The position numbers were made by a program, and so were the translations under genes. A stretch of 64,000 nucleotides of DNA from Chitinophagaceae bacterium. GTDB lineage: Bacteria > Bacteroidota > Bacteroidia > Chitinophagales > Chitinophagaceae. Within the stretch, counting starts at the first letter, position 1, and every line of letters begins with the position of its first letter. Below are positions 17,457-27,370 of the stretch, piece by piece. The notes under the pieces were generated by a model. The model searched no databases. It saw nothing but the letters and a program-made list of their open reading frames with translations, and was not told where the DNA came from. The DNA is taken from contig JADJOC010000002.1 of NCBI GenBank assembly GCA_016713965.1, positions 292,001 to 356,000 of the forward strand, given 5' to 3'.

Positions 17457-19259
17457 ATGACACAAAAAGAATTTCTTTCAATTAGCTCCACCATACCAAG
17501 TAACCCTGGCATTTATAAATATTATGATGTTGCTAATGAATTATTATATGTAGGCAAGGCAAAGAATTTAAGAAAAAGAGTAAGCTCCTATTTTTCGAAA
17601 ACATTTACTACTTATAAAACACATGAGCTGGTACAGCGTATTCATCACATTGAATTTACAATTGTTAATAGTGAACAGGACGCTTTTTTACTGGAAAACA
17701 GTTTGATTAAAGAATACCAACCGAAGTTTAATATAAATTTAAAAGATGATAAAACTTATCCTTACATTATTATAAAAAAAGAACCCTTCCCCAGGATATT
17801 TTTTACCAGGAGAAAAATCAATGATGGCTCAACTTATCTTGGCCCCTTTACTTCAGTCGGAAAAGTAAGAGAGTTACTCAATTTTATCAGGCAAAATATT
17901 CCTTTAAGAACATGTAAGCTAAATCTTACTGAAGATAATATTAAAAAAAAGAAATTTAAAGTCTGCCTGGAATACCACCTCGGCAATTGCAAAGGCCCTT
18001 GTGAAGGCTTTCAGAACTATGCTGATTATGATAAAAGCATACAACAAATAAAAGAAATTTTAAAAGGTAACCTAGCTGGTGTGATACAATATTTTGCAAA
18101 GGAAATGCAAGAACTGGCAGCTGCAATGGACTTTGAAAAAGCAGACATCATAAGAAAAAAAATTGAGCACTTACAACAATACCGATCAAAATCTACCGTA
18201 ATAAATACTAATACAGGTACCGTAGATGTTTTTTCAATATTAGAAGACGGAATGCTGGCATATGTAAATTACCTGGCGGTAGCTAATGGAGCTATTATTC
18301 AAACTAAAACCATTACTCTTGAAAAAAAATTAGAAGAAACCCCGGCAGAGGTATTGTCTTTTGCTATAGCCCAAATAAGAAAAACTTTTAACAGTGATGC
18401 TACTGATATTATTATACCTTTTGAAATAGAATATTTAGAAGAAGGTACAAAAACTTCGGTTCCTAAAGGTGGTGTAAGAAAACAGCTATTAGACCTTTCT
18501 CAAAAAAATGTAAATTTTTTTAAAGAGGAACTGAAACGCAATAAAATGCTTTTGTTGGAAAAGAAAACCGATGATGAAAAAATTGCAGTGCTTCATCAAC
18601 TTCAAAAAGATTTACAATTACAATTTTTACCACTGCATATTGAATGTTTTGATAATTCAAATCTCCAGGGAAGCTATCCGGTATCAGCAATGGTGTGTTT
18701 TAAAAATGGAGAACCAAGCAAAAATGATTACCGCCGGTTTAATGTAAAAACAGTAAAAGGCATTAATGACTTTGCCACAATGAAAGAAGTAATTTACAGG
18801 CGTTATAAACGAGTGCAGGAAGAAAACCTACCATTTCCTCAATTGGTAATTATTGATGGTGGTAAAGGACAATTAAGCTCGGCAATGGAAAGTATAAAAG
18901 AATTAAATCTTGAGGGTAAACTTACTGTAATCGGGCTGGCAAAAAACGAAGAAGAAATATTTTTTGCAACTGATACAGAATCAAAAAAACTAATTTGGGA
19001 CAGTGTAAGTTTAAAACTGATAAGGCGGATCAGGGATGAGGTGCATCGTTTCGGAATTACATTTCATCGCAATCAACGTAGCAAAGGTGCTTTTAACAAT
19101 GAATTGGAAAATATAAAAGGGATAGGAAAAACCACTGCGGTAGAACTATTAAAAAAATTTAAATCATATAAAAATATAAAAGCTCAATCAGAAGAAACAT
19201 TACGGGAAATTATTGGACAGCAGAGGGCTAAAATCTTATTTGAATATTTCAATTCATAA
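17457..19259 (+). CDS. uvrC: Excinuclease ABC subunit C
   Basis: UvrC makes both incisions in nucleotide excision repair. The N-terminal GIY-YIG nuclease shows PGIYKYYD and LLYVGKAKNLRKRVSSYF; a UVR domain for UvrB binding lies near residues 205-240 (MDFEKADIIRKKIEHLQ); the RNase H-like nuclease shows IECFDNSNLQGSYPV and LVIIDGGKGQLSSA; and a helix-hairpin-helix pair closes the protein (IKGIGKTTAVELLKKF). The 600-residue length is normal. It follows the lipoprotein gene with an 8-base gap. Confidence 0.97.
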   Translation: MTQKEFLSISSTIPSNPGIYKYYDVANELLYVGKAKNLRKRVSSYFSKTFTTYKTHELVQRIHHIEFTIVNSEQDAFLLENSLIKEYQPKFNINLKDDKTYPYIIIKKEPFPRIFFTRRKINDGSTYLGPFTSVGKVRELLNFIRQNIPLRTCKLNLTEDNIKKKKFKVCLEYHLGNCKGPCEGFQNYADYDKSIQQIKEILKGNLAGVIQYFAKEMQELAAAMDFEKADIIRKKIEHLQQYRSKSTVINTNTGTVDVFSILEDGMLAYVNYLAVANGAIIQTKTITLEKKLEETPAEVLSFAIAQIRKTFNSDATDIIIPFEIEYLEEGTKTSVPKGGVRKQLLDLSQKNVNFFKEELKRNKMLLLEKKTDDEKIAVLHQLQKDLQLQFLPLHIECFDNSNLQGSYPVSAMVCFKNGEPSKNDYRRFNVKTVKGINDFATMKEVIYRRYKRVQEENLPFPQLVIIDGGKGQLSSAMESIKELNLEGKLTVIGLAKNEEEIFFATDTESKKLIWDSVSLKLIRRIRDEVHRFGITFHRNQRSKGAFNNELENIKGIGKTTAVELLKKFKSYKNIKAQSEETLREIIGQQRAKILFEYFNS

Positions 19260-19506
19260 AAAAAGGGCCAAGATAGAAATCTAGCCCCGTTTAAAATCTA
19301 ATATTCTATTAAAAACAGTGTAAAGATAATAAAATAAAATGCAATAAACTATAACATAAATGAATATTATTTATACTTCTAAATAAAAGAGTGATTTACA
19401 AATCTTTATGCAGGATATACATTACAACACAGTTATAAACATTAATTTATTTCTTTAAATTTTATTCATTCTTATAAACAATAGCTTGATATAAAAAATA
19501 CATACA

Positions 19507-19538
19507 AAAAAAATCGCCTCAATGAGGCGATTTTTTTA
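19507..19538. terminator. Bidirectional terminator between uvrC and gldN
   Basis: A GC-containing stem TCGCCTC / GAGGCGA is flanked by eight A and seven T. It lies 8 bases beyond the gldN stop on the minus strand and also closes the convergent uvrC transcript. The stretch from 19260 to 19506 holds no gene, only a weaker GGGCC-type hairpin just after uvrC. Confidence 0.85.
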
Positions 19539-19546
19539 TTACTTAA

Positions 19547-20578
19547 TTAATAACTCCACAAATCCTGTTCGTAATTAAATATTTTTTCTTTTATATTTTC
19601 TCCTTCTAATAACTGAAGAATTTTATTATCGCTTAACCCTTTATAATCTTTGATAGGCAAATCATAAGGGTTATCCATAGTACTTTTTATTATCCTGCCA
19701 TAAAACATTCGGCTTTCAAATAATTCATCCCAGCTCATTCTTGCCCCGAAATTTTTTCCATTGTACACTTCATATTTGGTAAATATAGGGCGCATATCAG
19801 GATAATACACCCAAAACAATTCATTTTCTCCTAAATCCACACCCATTGAAGTAATTACATTTTTAACCGGGGCAATTCCTAATATTCTCCAAAACAAACG
19901 AGAACTTTCTTTATCAAAAATCACTTCTTCCTTAATACGGAATTTATAAAAAGAATCCAGGTTAATATCATTTCTCATTTTTCTTGTTCCGGTAACCACA
20001 CCCAAAGAATCGATAATGGGCACATCTATTTCATCTCCGCTAATCACAGTTCCTACTTCTGATTTTGTCATAGGAGTGGTAAACCTGTCATCTACATTAC
20101 TAAATACAGTTACTGCACTATCTTGTATAGCCTGAAGTAAAATAGAAATGAAGCGCTGATCGCCATTATTTTCAGAAGCAGCATACCTGAAAGGAAGGTT
20201 TATTTTTTCCCTGGTATCAATTTCACGCCAAATTTTGTGGCGGAATACAGCATCATCTGCCCGCAAATGTTCATATGGCAAAGGTGTCCTGTCTTTTAAA
20301 TCATTAGTTTCTACTGCCTCATCCCTACGCAAAGATTTTTTTACTACTTTAAGTGGCAAACTATCATTTACCGCAGGTGCAGAAGTAATAGCATCGCTGG
20401 CAATAGCATCTACCTGTATATCAGTAGGCGTTATGGTAGTATTAGCCCTTGCCTGGGTAGTTTTCTTTGTTGTATTCCGCTTTGTAAGTTTACGTTTCTT
20501 TTGTTGCGCTTCCGCTACATTATCAAAAACTCCCAAACAAGTTACTAACAGTAAAAACTGTATTAGCTGCTTTTTCAT
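19547..20578 (-). CDS. gldN: Type 9 secretion / gliding motility protein GldN (PorN)
   Basis: The 343-residue periplasmic protein has a signal peptide (IQFLLLVTCLGVFDNVAEAQ), a basic low-complexity stretch (KKRKLTKRNTTKKTTQ), a Thr/Ala/Asp linker and then the GldN domain with FRHKIWREIDTREKINLPFR and FWRILGIAPVKNVI. GldN forms the periplasmic ring of the type 9 secretion system with GldK. It is the last gene of the gldK-L-M-N operon, 18 bases after gldM, and ends at a strong terminator. Length and order match the conserved cluster. Confidence 0.94.
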   Translation of the reverse strand: MKKQLIQFLLLVTCLGVFDNVAEAQQKKRKLTKRNTTKKTTQARANTTITPTDIQVDAIASDAITSAPAVNDSLPLKVVKKSLRRDEAVETNDLKDRTPLPYEHLRADDAVFRHKIWREIDTREKINLPFRYAASENNGDQRFISILLQAIQDSAVTVFSNVDDRFTTPMTKSEVGTVISGDEIDVPIIDSLGVVTGTRKMRNDINLDSFYKFRIKEEVIFDKESSRLFWRILGIAPVKNVITSMGVDLGENELFWVYYPDMRPIFTKYEVYNGKNFGARMSWDELFESRMFYGRIIKSTMDNPYDLPIKDYKGLSDNKILQLLEGENIKEKIFNYEQDLWSY

Positions 20579-20596
20579 GACTTAAATATTAAAAAT

Positions 20597-22090
20597 TTAA
20601 TACAATGCAATTGATTTACCTTCTATTGTACGTGTACCATCAGGGCCTGATACTTTTACATTATCAAATGTTATTACAGAACCCGGCCCACACTTAGCCA
20701 TCAAACCTCCTAAAGATGCAAGGCTATTGCCGCCAAGACTGGCAGTGGCTACATTACTGAAATTAGCGCCTGAAAAATATACGGTGGCCCCTACTACGCT
20801 ATATCTTAAATCGAAATCAAAATTTTCTAATTCAGCCCTGCAATACTGCTGGCTTTTAAAAGCTACAGATGCCATTCTTATCTTCCCGTCACCCACTTTA
20901 AAAACAGGGTTGGGTATCCGTTTGCACCGGAAGGGAAATGAAGTTGAATTACCATCTGCGGTTACCGTAATACTTGCATTACCTACTGCACTTACCCTCA
21001 CAGTACGTTTTGATCCGTAACCACTAATACTACCACCAGACATAGATACATTGGTTTTATCCCATCCCACCGGCGAGCCAATTGTTACCGGGTTATCTAC
21101 ACCTACATAAAATACGTTCATTTTATCCAACATTACCGCAGCACTTGAAGGGGTACCTACCGTATAATCTACAGTTGTGGGTGCTTCTGCAATAGTACCA
21201 TCGGGCTTTGTGTACTTTACAATAACGTTTATCCTGCCTGAACTGTTAACCGTTTGCCTCCATGTTCCTACCCCACTTCCATCAACAGGTACGCTACTTC
21301 CCTGGATGATTACCTGGGGTTTTGCATCGGTATTAAACGCCCCTACACCGGCCTTAATCTCCAGTTGGTCGCCAGGCATCAGATAAGTAGCATTGGTAGA
21401 CACAATCGGTGCAAATTCATTATAAACAACTTTTACCGCACCAATTTGTTCATGGCAATAAGTTACTACCTGGTTTTCTGAATTTTTTATATTATTCTGA
21501 AACTTACTAAGCATGGTTAAGCCTGCTACAGTAGGGGTCATGTGAAAATATGCAGTAGTGAAATCTTTTACTTTACCATCCTGCCCGATAGGTGGTGCAA
21601 TATCTATAGGTAAAGTTTTTTCAAATTTTGCCCTGATAGAAGGATCTATCTCCAACATAGCAATCCGGTATGCTTTCAATGCATCATCTAGTTCTTTTCC
21701 TTTACCATTTGTGCCAAATAAACGGGTTGCGGCATCCAGATTATCTTCCTTAAATTCTCCCTTGTCGTTCAAATCAGCCTCTTTCTTTAATTCTACTTTT
21801 AAATTTTCAATATAATTATTGATATCGTCAGATAGCTTACGTGCTTTTTCCGCTTTTTCCTGCCAGATTTTTGCTTTTTCTGCAGTTCTAGGATCAGCTG
21901 CTTTTTCTGCAAGGGATTCATACAGGGTTTTATTGGCACTGCTCAAGTTGGCATTTGAATTTCGCAAACTTATATCTATTACTTTGAAGGCATTTAAGAT
22001 TTCGCTTGATACATTTAATGCCAGCAAAGCTGTTAGCACCAAATACATCAGGTTAATCATTTTTTGCCGGGGCTCTTTAGGTAAAGCCAT
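20597..22090 (-). CDS. gldM: Type 9 secretion / gliding motor protein GldM (PorM)
   Basis: The 497-residue product starts with a cytoplasmic LPKEPRQKMINLMYLVLTAL and one membrane helix, followed by a long periplasmic part. The start region contains helices (KTLYESLAEKAADP), the rest beta-rich D2-D4 domains (for example VTYCHEQIGAVKVVYNEFAPIV). GldM and GldL form the proton-driven motor that powers type 9 secretion and gliding, with GldM reaching across the periplasm to the GldK/GldN ring. It lies between gldL (70 bases) and gldN (18 bases). Confidence 0.95.
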   Translation of the reverse strand: MALPKEPRQKMINLMYLVLTALLALNVSSEILNAFKVIDISLRNSNANLSSANKTLYESLAEKAADPRTAEKAKIWQEKAEKARKLSDDINNYIENLKVELKKEADLNDKGEFKEDNLDAATRLFGTNGKGKELDDALKAYRIAMLEIDPSIRAKFEKTLPIDIAPPIGQDGKVKDFTTAYFHMTPTVAGLTMLSKFQNNIKNSENQVVTYCHEQIGAVKVVYNEFAPIVSTNATYLMPGDQLEIKAGVGAFNTDAKPQVIIQGSSVPVDGSGVGTWRQTVNSSGRINVIVKYTKPDGTIAEAPTTVDYTVGTPSSAAVMLDKMNVFYVGVDNPVTIGSPVGWDKTNVSMSGGSISGYGSKRTVRVSAVGNASITVTADGNSTSFPFRCKRIPNPVFKVGDGKIRMASVAFKSQQYCRAELENFDFDLRYSVVGATVYFSGANFSNVATASLGGNSLASLGGLMAKCGPGSVITFDNVKVSGPDGTRTIEGKSIALY

Positions 22091-22160
22091 AACTATTAAA
22101 TATTTTGAATATTGTTAAACTGAATATTGTTTGGATAAAAGGATTGGTCAATTGACAATA

Positions 22161-22922
22161 TTACCTGCCTTGCATAGCGCTTAGCATGTTGCCATATACG
22201 GCATTTAATTTTCCTAAATTATTAGCTAAGGCACCTATTTGTTCTTTAGCTTTGTTAGCATCATCTACACTGCTTATCATTGCCTGGCTGGCTTCAGCCA
22301 TTTTACCATAAAAGCCATTTAATGCTTTAAGGTGGTTGTTACTTTCACTTAATTCCAGTTCATAAATTACATTTAATGAACTTAAATTTTTAGTTAATAC
22401 CTGCACTTGCTCATGAAAACCTTTTGCACTTTCTGCGGCATTATTAAATGAAGACATAGTATTAACACTTGCAGTAAAAGTTGTAGCCATATTGCCAATT
22501 GCTGTAGTAGCTTCTCTTGTTTTGGCTCCGAATTCATTGGTAGATTTTATTACATCGCTTACTTCACTCATTCCATTTACAGTAGTACCCAATTTTTGAA
22601 ACCCTTCGCTCAATCTTTTTAAATTAACTGGTGTAATATCAGCTTCCTGTAGCATCTTATCCATAGTTTGTAAAGCAGGATTTGTGGTATTCACTGCTAC
22701 TGGGGCAGCAGATATTGCCGCTTCAGGTGGAGGCGAAAACATATACAATAAACCATAACAAAGAAATATAGCGGCTTCAGTATACAAGCCTATTTTTAAC
22801 CACATATCTGCTCCGGGGGCATGAGTTATTTTAAAAAGTGCACCTAGCAGTACGGGTACTGCAGCTACAGATACCAAAACGTTTGAAACACGATCGATTG
22901 GACGGGATTGACCAGCAGCCAT
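22161..22922 (-). CDS. gldL: Type 9 secretion / gliding motor protein GldL (PorL)
   Basis: The 253-residue inner-membrane protein has two N-terminal helices (VLVSVAAVPVLLGALFKI and LYTEAAIFLCYGLLYMF) and a long cytoplasmic helical tail, typical of GldL. The second helix carries the conserved Glu (in LYTEAA) thought to conduct protons. The C-terminal tail is coiled-coil-like. It pairs with GldM as the rotary motor of the type 9 system. It is second in the operon, 124 bases after gldK. Confidence 0.95.
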   Translation of the reverse strand: MAAGQSRPIDRVSNVLVSVAAVPVLLGALFKITHAPGADMWLKIGLYTEAAIFLCYGLLYMFSPPPEAAISAAPVAVNTTNPALQTMDKMLQEADITPVNLKRLSEGFQKLGTTVNGMSEVSDVIKSTNEFGAKTREATTAIGNMATTFTASVNTMSSFNNAAESAKGFHEQVQVLTKNLSSLNVIYELELSESNNHLKALNGFYGKMAEASQAMISSVDDANKAKEQIGALANNLGKLNAVYGNMLSAMQGR

Positions 22923-23046
22923 AAATTTAATTTTTAAATGGATTTGTTTATTTAAGTTGAGTTACGATAAAAGTTACTAAATGGAGCAACCGTTAAACGT
23001 AAAGTTTTCTCTCAGCATTAATTGATTTGAGTTGTATTTCTTACCC

Positions 23047-24336
23047 TCATTTTTTAGGAGCCGGGGGCAAGTCGATAACAGAACGAAAGCCTATATATGA
23101 TTTAGATGTATCCTGATATTCATAGCTCCGGGTGCCTGTTTGCAAATAGTAACCTACATCTTTCCAGCTACCGCCACGCAATACTTTACGTTTATCACGA
23201 GGCTTATCAGAATCTTTTGCATTATAACGGATGTCCGGGTTCATATCATGTTGAAAGTTATAACCCCCTTCATAATATAAAGATGATGTCCACTCTGCTA
23301 CGTTACCTGACATATTATATAAACCGAAATCATTTGGCCAATAAGCATCAGCCCTTACTGTATAAAATCCTCCATCTTCAGGATAATTACCACGGCCAGG
23401 TTTAAAATTAGCCAATAAACATCCTTTCCTGTTTCTTAAATAAGGGCCTCCCCATGGATATGGCGCTTGTGAGCGGCCACCCCTTGCGGCATATTCCCAC
23501 TGGGCTTCGGTAGGCAAACGAAAATCTGATTCAGCATTTTTTTTCTTTCCTTCGAGGTATGAATTTAAATAATGGGTTCGCCATTCGCAAAAAGCAGTTG
23601 CCTGTTTCCAGCTTACCCCCACTACAGGATAATTTCCAAATGCAGGATGGCTGAAATATTGCTTAGCCATGGGCTCGTTATAAGAATATGCATAATCCCT
23701 CACCCAACATACCGTATCAGGATATACAGGAATATCTTTTTTAATAATAAATTTAGAACGGGGAATGCTGGGATCACGATTAGTAGCCGCAGCTCTATAA
23801 TCTAAAATTTCTGAATGATATACAATCTTGTTTACATCCAATTCTTTCTTGCCAAAAATCCTATTATCAGGTGTAACTATTATCGCATCTATTTTTTCCA
23901 AGGTTGCCCTGTCGCCCCATTTAATATCTTTCACTCTTTTCCAATCAAGGTATTCATTACCATCCTGTCCCTGTTTTACAAATCCCATCAACTTACCTGC
24001 AATTGAATCCCTTACCCAATTGGTAAACTGGCGGTATTCGTTGTTGGTAATTTCTGTAGCATCCATCCAAAAACCGCTTATAGAAACCTGCTTATTACGT
24101 GCTGTAAATGAATAATTAATATCCTCATCACTAGGCCCCATATGAAATGTACCTGACGGTATGTATACCATGCCCGGTGGTTTAGGCAATGTCCACCTGG
24201 TACTGGGTGCTACACCAACCAATTGACCCTTGTCATCTTTGGAGGATGCTTTATTTTTGCCGCCAAGCATTTTACAGCTTGATACGCCTGCGATAGCAGC
24301 TACAGCTATTAAGTAATACAACGACCTATTCTTCAT
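23047..24336 (-). CDS. gldK: Type 9 secretion / gliding lipoprotein GldK (PorK)
   Basis: The 429-residue outer-membrane lipoprotein has a lipobox (AIAGVSSC, Cys at 21) and a formylglycine-generating-enzyme-like fold: MVYIPSGTFHMGPSDED, FWMDATEITNNEYRQF, FRLPTEAQWEYAARGG and NMSGNVAEWTS, ending with RGGSWKDVGY and IGFRSVID. GldK keeps this fold without being known as a catalyst; it builds the periplasmic ring with GldN. It is the first gene of the operon and has a -7-like box and a large upstream hairpin. Confidence 0.95.
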   Translation of the reverse strand: MKNRSLYYLIAVAAIAGVSSCKMLGGKNKASSKDDKGQLVGVAPSTRWTLPKPPGMVYIPSGTFHMGPSDEDINYSFTARNKQVSISGFWMDATEITNNEYRQFTNWVRDSIAGKLMGFVKQGQDGNEYLDWKRVKDIKWGDRATLEKIDAIIVTPDNRIFGKKELDVNKIVYHSEILDYRAAATNRDPSIPRSKFIIKKDIPVYPDTVCWVRDYAYSYNEPMAKQYFSHPAFGNYPVVGVSWKQATAFCEWRTHYLNSYLEGKKKNAESDFRLPTEAQWEYAARGGRSQAPYPWGGPYLRNRKGCLLANFKPGRGNYPEDGGFYTVRADAYWPNDFGLYNMSGNVAEWTSSLYYEGGYNFQHDMNPDIRYNAKDSDKPRDKRKVLRGGSWKDVGYYLQTGTRSYEYQDTSKSYIGFRSVIDLPPAPKK

Positions 24337-24361
24337 GTGTATGTAACTTTGTGGATATTAG

Positions 24362-24369
24362 CAAATATA
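24362..24369 (-). promoter_or_regulatory. -7-like promoter box of gldKLMN
   Basis: On the minus strand TATATTTG fits TAnnTTTG, 25 bases before the gldK ATG. No TTTG is seen 19-21 bases further up, so only the proximal element supports the call. Confidence 0.4.
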
Positions 24370-24449
24370 TGATTAATTTGAATTAACATTCTCTCTATTA
24401 AATGAATGGAATAAAATTTAATTTTAATAATTACCTGAAAAATTAAAAC

Positions 24450-24540
24450 GGCTAATTACTTCAAATATTGTACCTGTTATTTAAAACAGGTTATCACTCA
24501 ATTAATTTTGAGGATACAATATTTGAAGCAATCAGCCGGC
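24450..24540 (-). terminator. Large stem-loop between atpC and gldK
   Basis: CTTCAAATATTGTA (24459-24472) and its exact complement (24515-24528) pair. The stem extends outward through GCTAATTA / CAATCAGC with two mismatches that become G-U pairs on the minus-strand RNA. An inner hairpin CCTGTT / AACAGG fills the loop. A T-rich stretch follows on the minus strand. It would end the atpDC transcript or form a leader structure for gldKLMN. The 418-base gap holds no gene. Confidence 0.6.
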
Positions 24541-24754
24541 TTATTATGATATATTAATTTTTCCAAGTGTACAAGTCAACCCATTCGCATTATATTTTGT
24601 TATGTATAAAATAATTTTTATTAATAAGTTATTGTTGCAGTAATTTTAAACAAATTTATTTAAAATAAAATGCAATTAATACAGAAAGCTAAGAATTATT
24701 TAGTTTAGTTTTTGTTAAAATTATCTTCTAAACGCATTGAACTTAAGCGTAGAG

Positions 24755-25006
24755 TTAAATTTCCTGTGCACCTTCTACCAAAACAGTGGCTTTATTATTA
24801 ATTACTTCTACAAAACCACTTTGTATAGTATAAGAAACAGTAGCCGTTTTATCTTTTAAAACTTTTAGCTTACCTGCTTTTAATGCGCTTACGATCGGGG
24901 CATGTTTATCAAGTACTTCAAATGAGCCGGTGATGCCGGGTAGTTGTACCCCAAGCACATCGCCGCTAAATAATTTTTTTTCGGGTGTTAATATTTCTAA
25001 AATCAT
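24755..25006 (-). CDS. atpC: F1 ATP synthase epsilon subunit
   Basis: The 83-residue product begins MILEILTPEKKLFSGDV and shows LPGITGSFEVLDKHAPIVSAL, the N-terminal beta-barrel of the epsilon subunit. It lacks the usual C-terminal helical hairpin, as is common for the short epsilon of Bacteroidota. The start was placed at 25006 because upstream codons run through an 8-base tandem repeat and are not family-like. It is downstream of atpD on the same strand. Confidence 0.9.
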   Translation of the reverse strand: MILEILTPEKKLFSGDVLGVQLPGITGSFEVLDKHAPIVSALKAGKLKVLKDKTATVSYTIQSGFVEVINNKATVLVEGAQEI

Positions 25007-25018
25007 TTTATAAAATAT

Positions 25019-25045
25019 GCAAATGTGCAAATGTGCCAATGTGCT
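25019..25045. repeat. Short 8-base tandem repeat upstream of atpC
   Basis: GCAAATGT occurs twice in tandem (25019-25034), followed by GCCAATGT and a partial GCTAAT. It lies in the atpD-atpC gap. It belongs with the other short word repeats of the window. A degenerate copy (GCACATCTGCATATTTTT) is near 25210. Confidence 0.6.
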
Positions 25046-25228
25046 AATTTTAAAGAGCAGCAACATTGGTATTTGTATACAATTAATAATTCAATTACAA
25101 TTCAAGTTCAATAAAGGTATGCGGTACAAGGAAAATAATAACAGAACAAGTTCACAACAATGATGATTAATGCACAAATGCTTGTTACCAAAATATTTCT
25201 TGCTTATCGGCACATCTGCATATTTTTA

Positions 25229-26734
25229 TTACGCCTGTGCTGCTGCCATCAATTTTTTACCTTTTTCCATTGCATCTTCCAATGTACCTACCAGGTTAAA
25301 TGCAGCTTCGGGATATTCATCCACTTCACCATCCATAATCGCATTAAAACCACGGATGGTATCTTCAATTGGCACCAATACACCTTTCAAACCGGTAAAC
25401 TGCTCTGCCACAAAAAACGGCTGGCTTAAAAAACGCTGTACTTTACGAGCCCGTGATACAATTAATTTATCTTCATCACTTAATTCATCCAAACCAAGAA
25501 TGGCAATAATATCCTGTAATTCTTTATATCGTTGCAAAATTAATTTAACTCTGTTGGCCGTATTGTAATGTTCATCACCCACAATCATTGGAGTAAGGAT
25601 TCTTGAAGTAGAATCCAACGGATCCACCGCAGGATAAATACCCAGATCGGCAATTTTACGGCTCAATACCGTTGTTGCATCCAAATGTGCAAAAGTGGTT
25701 GCCGGAGCCGGATCCGTCAAATCATCCGCAGGCACATACACCGCCTGTACGGAAGTAATTGAACCATTTTTGGTAGAAGTAATCCTTTCCTGCATCAAAC
25801 CCATTTCTGTAGCCAATGTAGGCTGATACCCTACCGCACTTGGCATACGGCCTAGTAATGCTGATACTTCAGAACCTGCCTGCGTAAACCTGAATATATT
25901 ATCTACGAAAAATAAAATGTCTTTACCTTGTCCTGTACCGTCGCCATCACGGAAATATTCTGCAATGGTTAACCCGCTCAATGCCACCCTTGCCCTTGCT
26001 CCCGGCGGTTCGTTCATTTGCCCGAAAACAAAAGTTGCCTTACTGTCTTCTAAACTTTTTAAATCCACTGTGCTTAAATCCCAGCCGCCTTCTTCCATGC
26101 TGTGCTTAAATTTATCACCATAATTCATAATTCCTGCCTCAATCATCTCTCTCATCAAATCATTACCTTCACGGGTACGCTCACCCACACCTGCAAATAC
26201 GGATAACCCACTATATGCTTTTGCAATATTATTAATCAATTCTTGTATCAATACCGTTTTACCCACACCTGCACCACCAAACAAACCGATTTTACCACCT
26301 TTTGCATATGGTTCAATCAGGTCAATTACCTTAATACCGGTAAATAAAATTTCATTAGCCGTACTCAAATCTTCAAATAACGGCGGCTTATTATGAATAG
26401 CACGCCCACCTTCTTTACTTACCTGTGGCAAGCCATCAATAGCATCACCGGTTACATTAAATAAACGGCCTTTTATCCCTTCGCCAATTGGCATAGCAAT
26501 AGGTTTGCCGGTATCCATTACAGGAGTACCACGTACCAGTCCTTCCGTACCATCCATAGCAATGGTACGTACGCTGTCTTCACCCAAATGCTGTTGTACT
26601 TCCAACACCAGTAAATCGCCGTTTTCACGTTTTAATTCTAATGCATTTAAAATTTCAGGAAGTTTGCTGCCACTATCGAACTGCACATCCACTACTGCCC
26701 CGATAATTGATTTTATTTTACCTGTATTGGCCAT
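25229..26734 (-). CDS. atpD: F1 ATP synthase beta subunit
   Basis: The catalytic subunit of F1 is 501 residues long. It carries Walker A GGAGVGKTVLIQ, the FAGVGERTREGNDL segment with the catalytic Glu, the Walker B region ILFFVDNIFRFTQAG and the beta signature PAVDPLDSTSR. It catalyses ATP synthesis or hydrolysis driven by the proton or sodium gradient. atpC follows in the same direction with 222 bases between; the other subunits are not in the window, as usual for Bacteroidota where atpDC may be separate. Confidence 0.98.
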   Translation of the reverse strand: MANTGKIKSIIGAVVDVQFDSGSKLPEILNALELKRENGDLLVLEVQQHLGEDSVRTIAMDGTEGLVRGTPVMDTGKPIAMPIGEGIKGRLFNVTGDAIDGLPQVSKEGGRAIHNKPPLFEDLSTANEILFTGIKVIDLIEPYAKGGKIGLFGGAGVGKTVLIQELINNIAKAYSGLSVFAGVGERTREGNDLMREMIEAGIMNYGDKFKHSMEEGGWDLSTVDLKSLEDSKATFVFGQMNEPPGARARVALSGLTIAEYFRDGDGTGQGKDILFFVDNIFRFTQAGSEVSALLGRMPSAVGYQPTLATEMGLMQERITSTKNGSITSVQAVYVPADDLTDPAPATTFAHLDATTVLSRKIADLGIYPAVDPLDSTSRILTPMIVGDEHYNTANRVKLILQRYKELQDIIAILGLDELSDEDKLIVSRARKVQRFLSQPFFVAEQFTGLKGVLVPIEDTIRGFNAIMDGEVDEYPEAAFNLVGTLEDAMEKGKKLMAAAQA

Positions 26735-26855
26735 AAATCTTTTTTATATTATAATAAGGTCTGATTTCAGGGCGCAAAGGTAAGGGAGGAAAAGCAAAAT
26801 AAGAAATAGAAAATGCTGCGCATTTTTTTAGCATTTTTGTTACCAACAGTTGAGT

Positions 26856-26890
26856 CCTGATTGAACATTGGTGGCGTCGCACCGTTCATC
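26856..26890. repeat. Dispersed intergenic element, short copy
   Basis: CCTGATTGAACATTGGTGGC, then GTCGCACCGTTCATC. The start matches 37630-37646 (CCTGATTGAACA...ATTGG) and the end resembles CCGTTCAAC at 37679-37687. See the copy at 37628-37704. Confidence 0.45.
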
Positions 26891-26970
26891 TATATACCTT
26901 TGCTCATCTTTAATTGTATTTTGTTGTAAATATTGAGCTACTATGCATAACCTTCGCAGAGTGAAGGCCT

Positions 26971-27312
26971 TCAATCTTCTATTTCTTCTTTAATCAGGGC
27001 TGCTCCGATTACCCTTTGTTTAATCTTATCATGAAGATTAATTGCCATATGCACAATAGGGGTAGCACAGATATAAAAATCAGTTAACGGAAACTCTTTT
27101 TTTAAGCTTGCTTCAATTTCATTAAATAGCAAACTTTTTGTTACAAACTGAATCACATACACCTCAGTCTGCTCTTTTGTATGTGATGAACTTAAATGAT
27201 AGGAATCAAAAAAATTGCCAAAAACATTTAGAGTAAATTTATTTTTCAAAATACTATTTGTTACAGCACCTATCTGTTCTTTATCTAATACTAAAACGTT
27301 TACAATAATCAT
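26971..27312 (-). CDS. Possible CutA-like small protein
   Basis: The 113-residue product has a ferredoxin-like pattern: VNVLVLDKEQIGAVTNSILK, then VYVIQFVTKSLLFNEIEASL, then a Pro-containing PLTDFYICATPIVHMAIN. Order and spacing resemble CutA1 proteins (metal tolerance, trimeric), but the usual CutA signature is weak, so another PII-like family is possible. Standing alone between atpD and a beta-barrel gene gives no extra clue. Confidence 0.45.
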   Translation of the reverse strand: MIIVNVLVLDKEQIGAVTNSILKNKFTLNVFGNFFDSYHLSSSHTKEQTEVYVIQFVTKSLLFNEIEASLKKEFPLTDFYICATPIVHMAINLHDKIKQRVIGAALIKEEIED

Positions 27313-27370
27313 TTTTATTTTTTTTATTAAAATTTAATTTGGAAAACCCAGGTAAGGCTATCCTTGCACT

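Noticed and set aside
25007..25066. Twenty additional N-terminal residues of AtpC
   Set aside because: They translate an 8-base tandem repeat and precede the conserved MILEILTPEK start.
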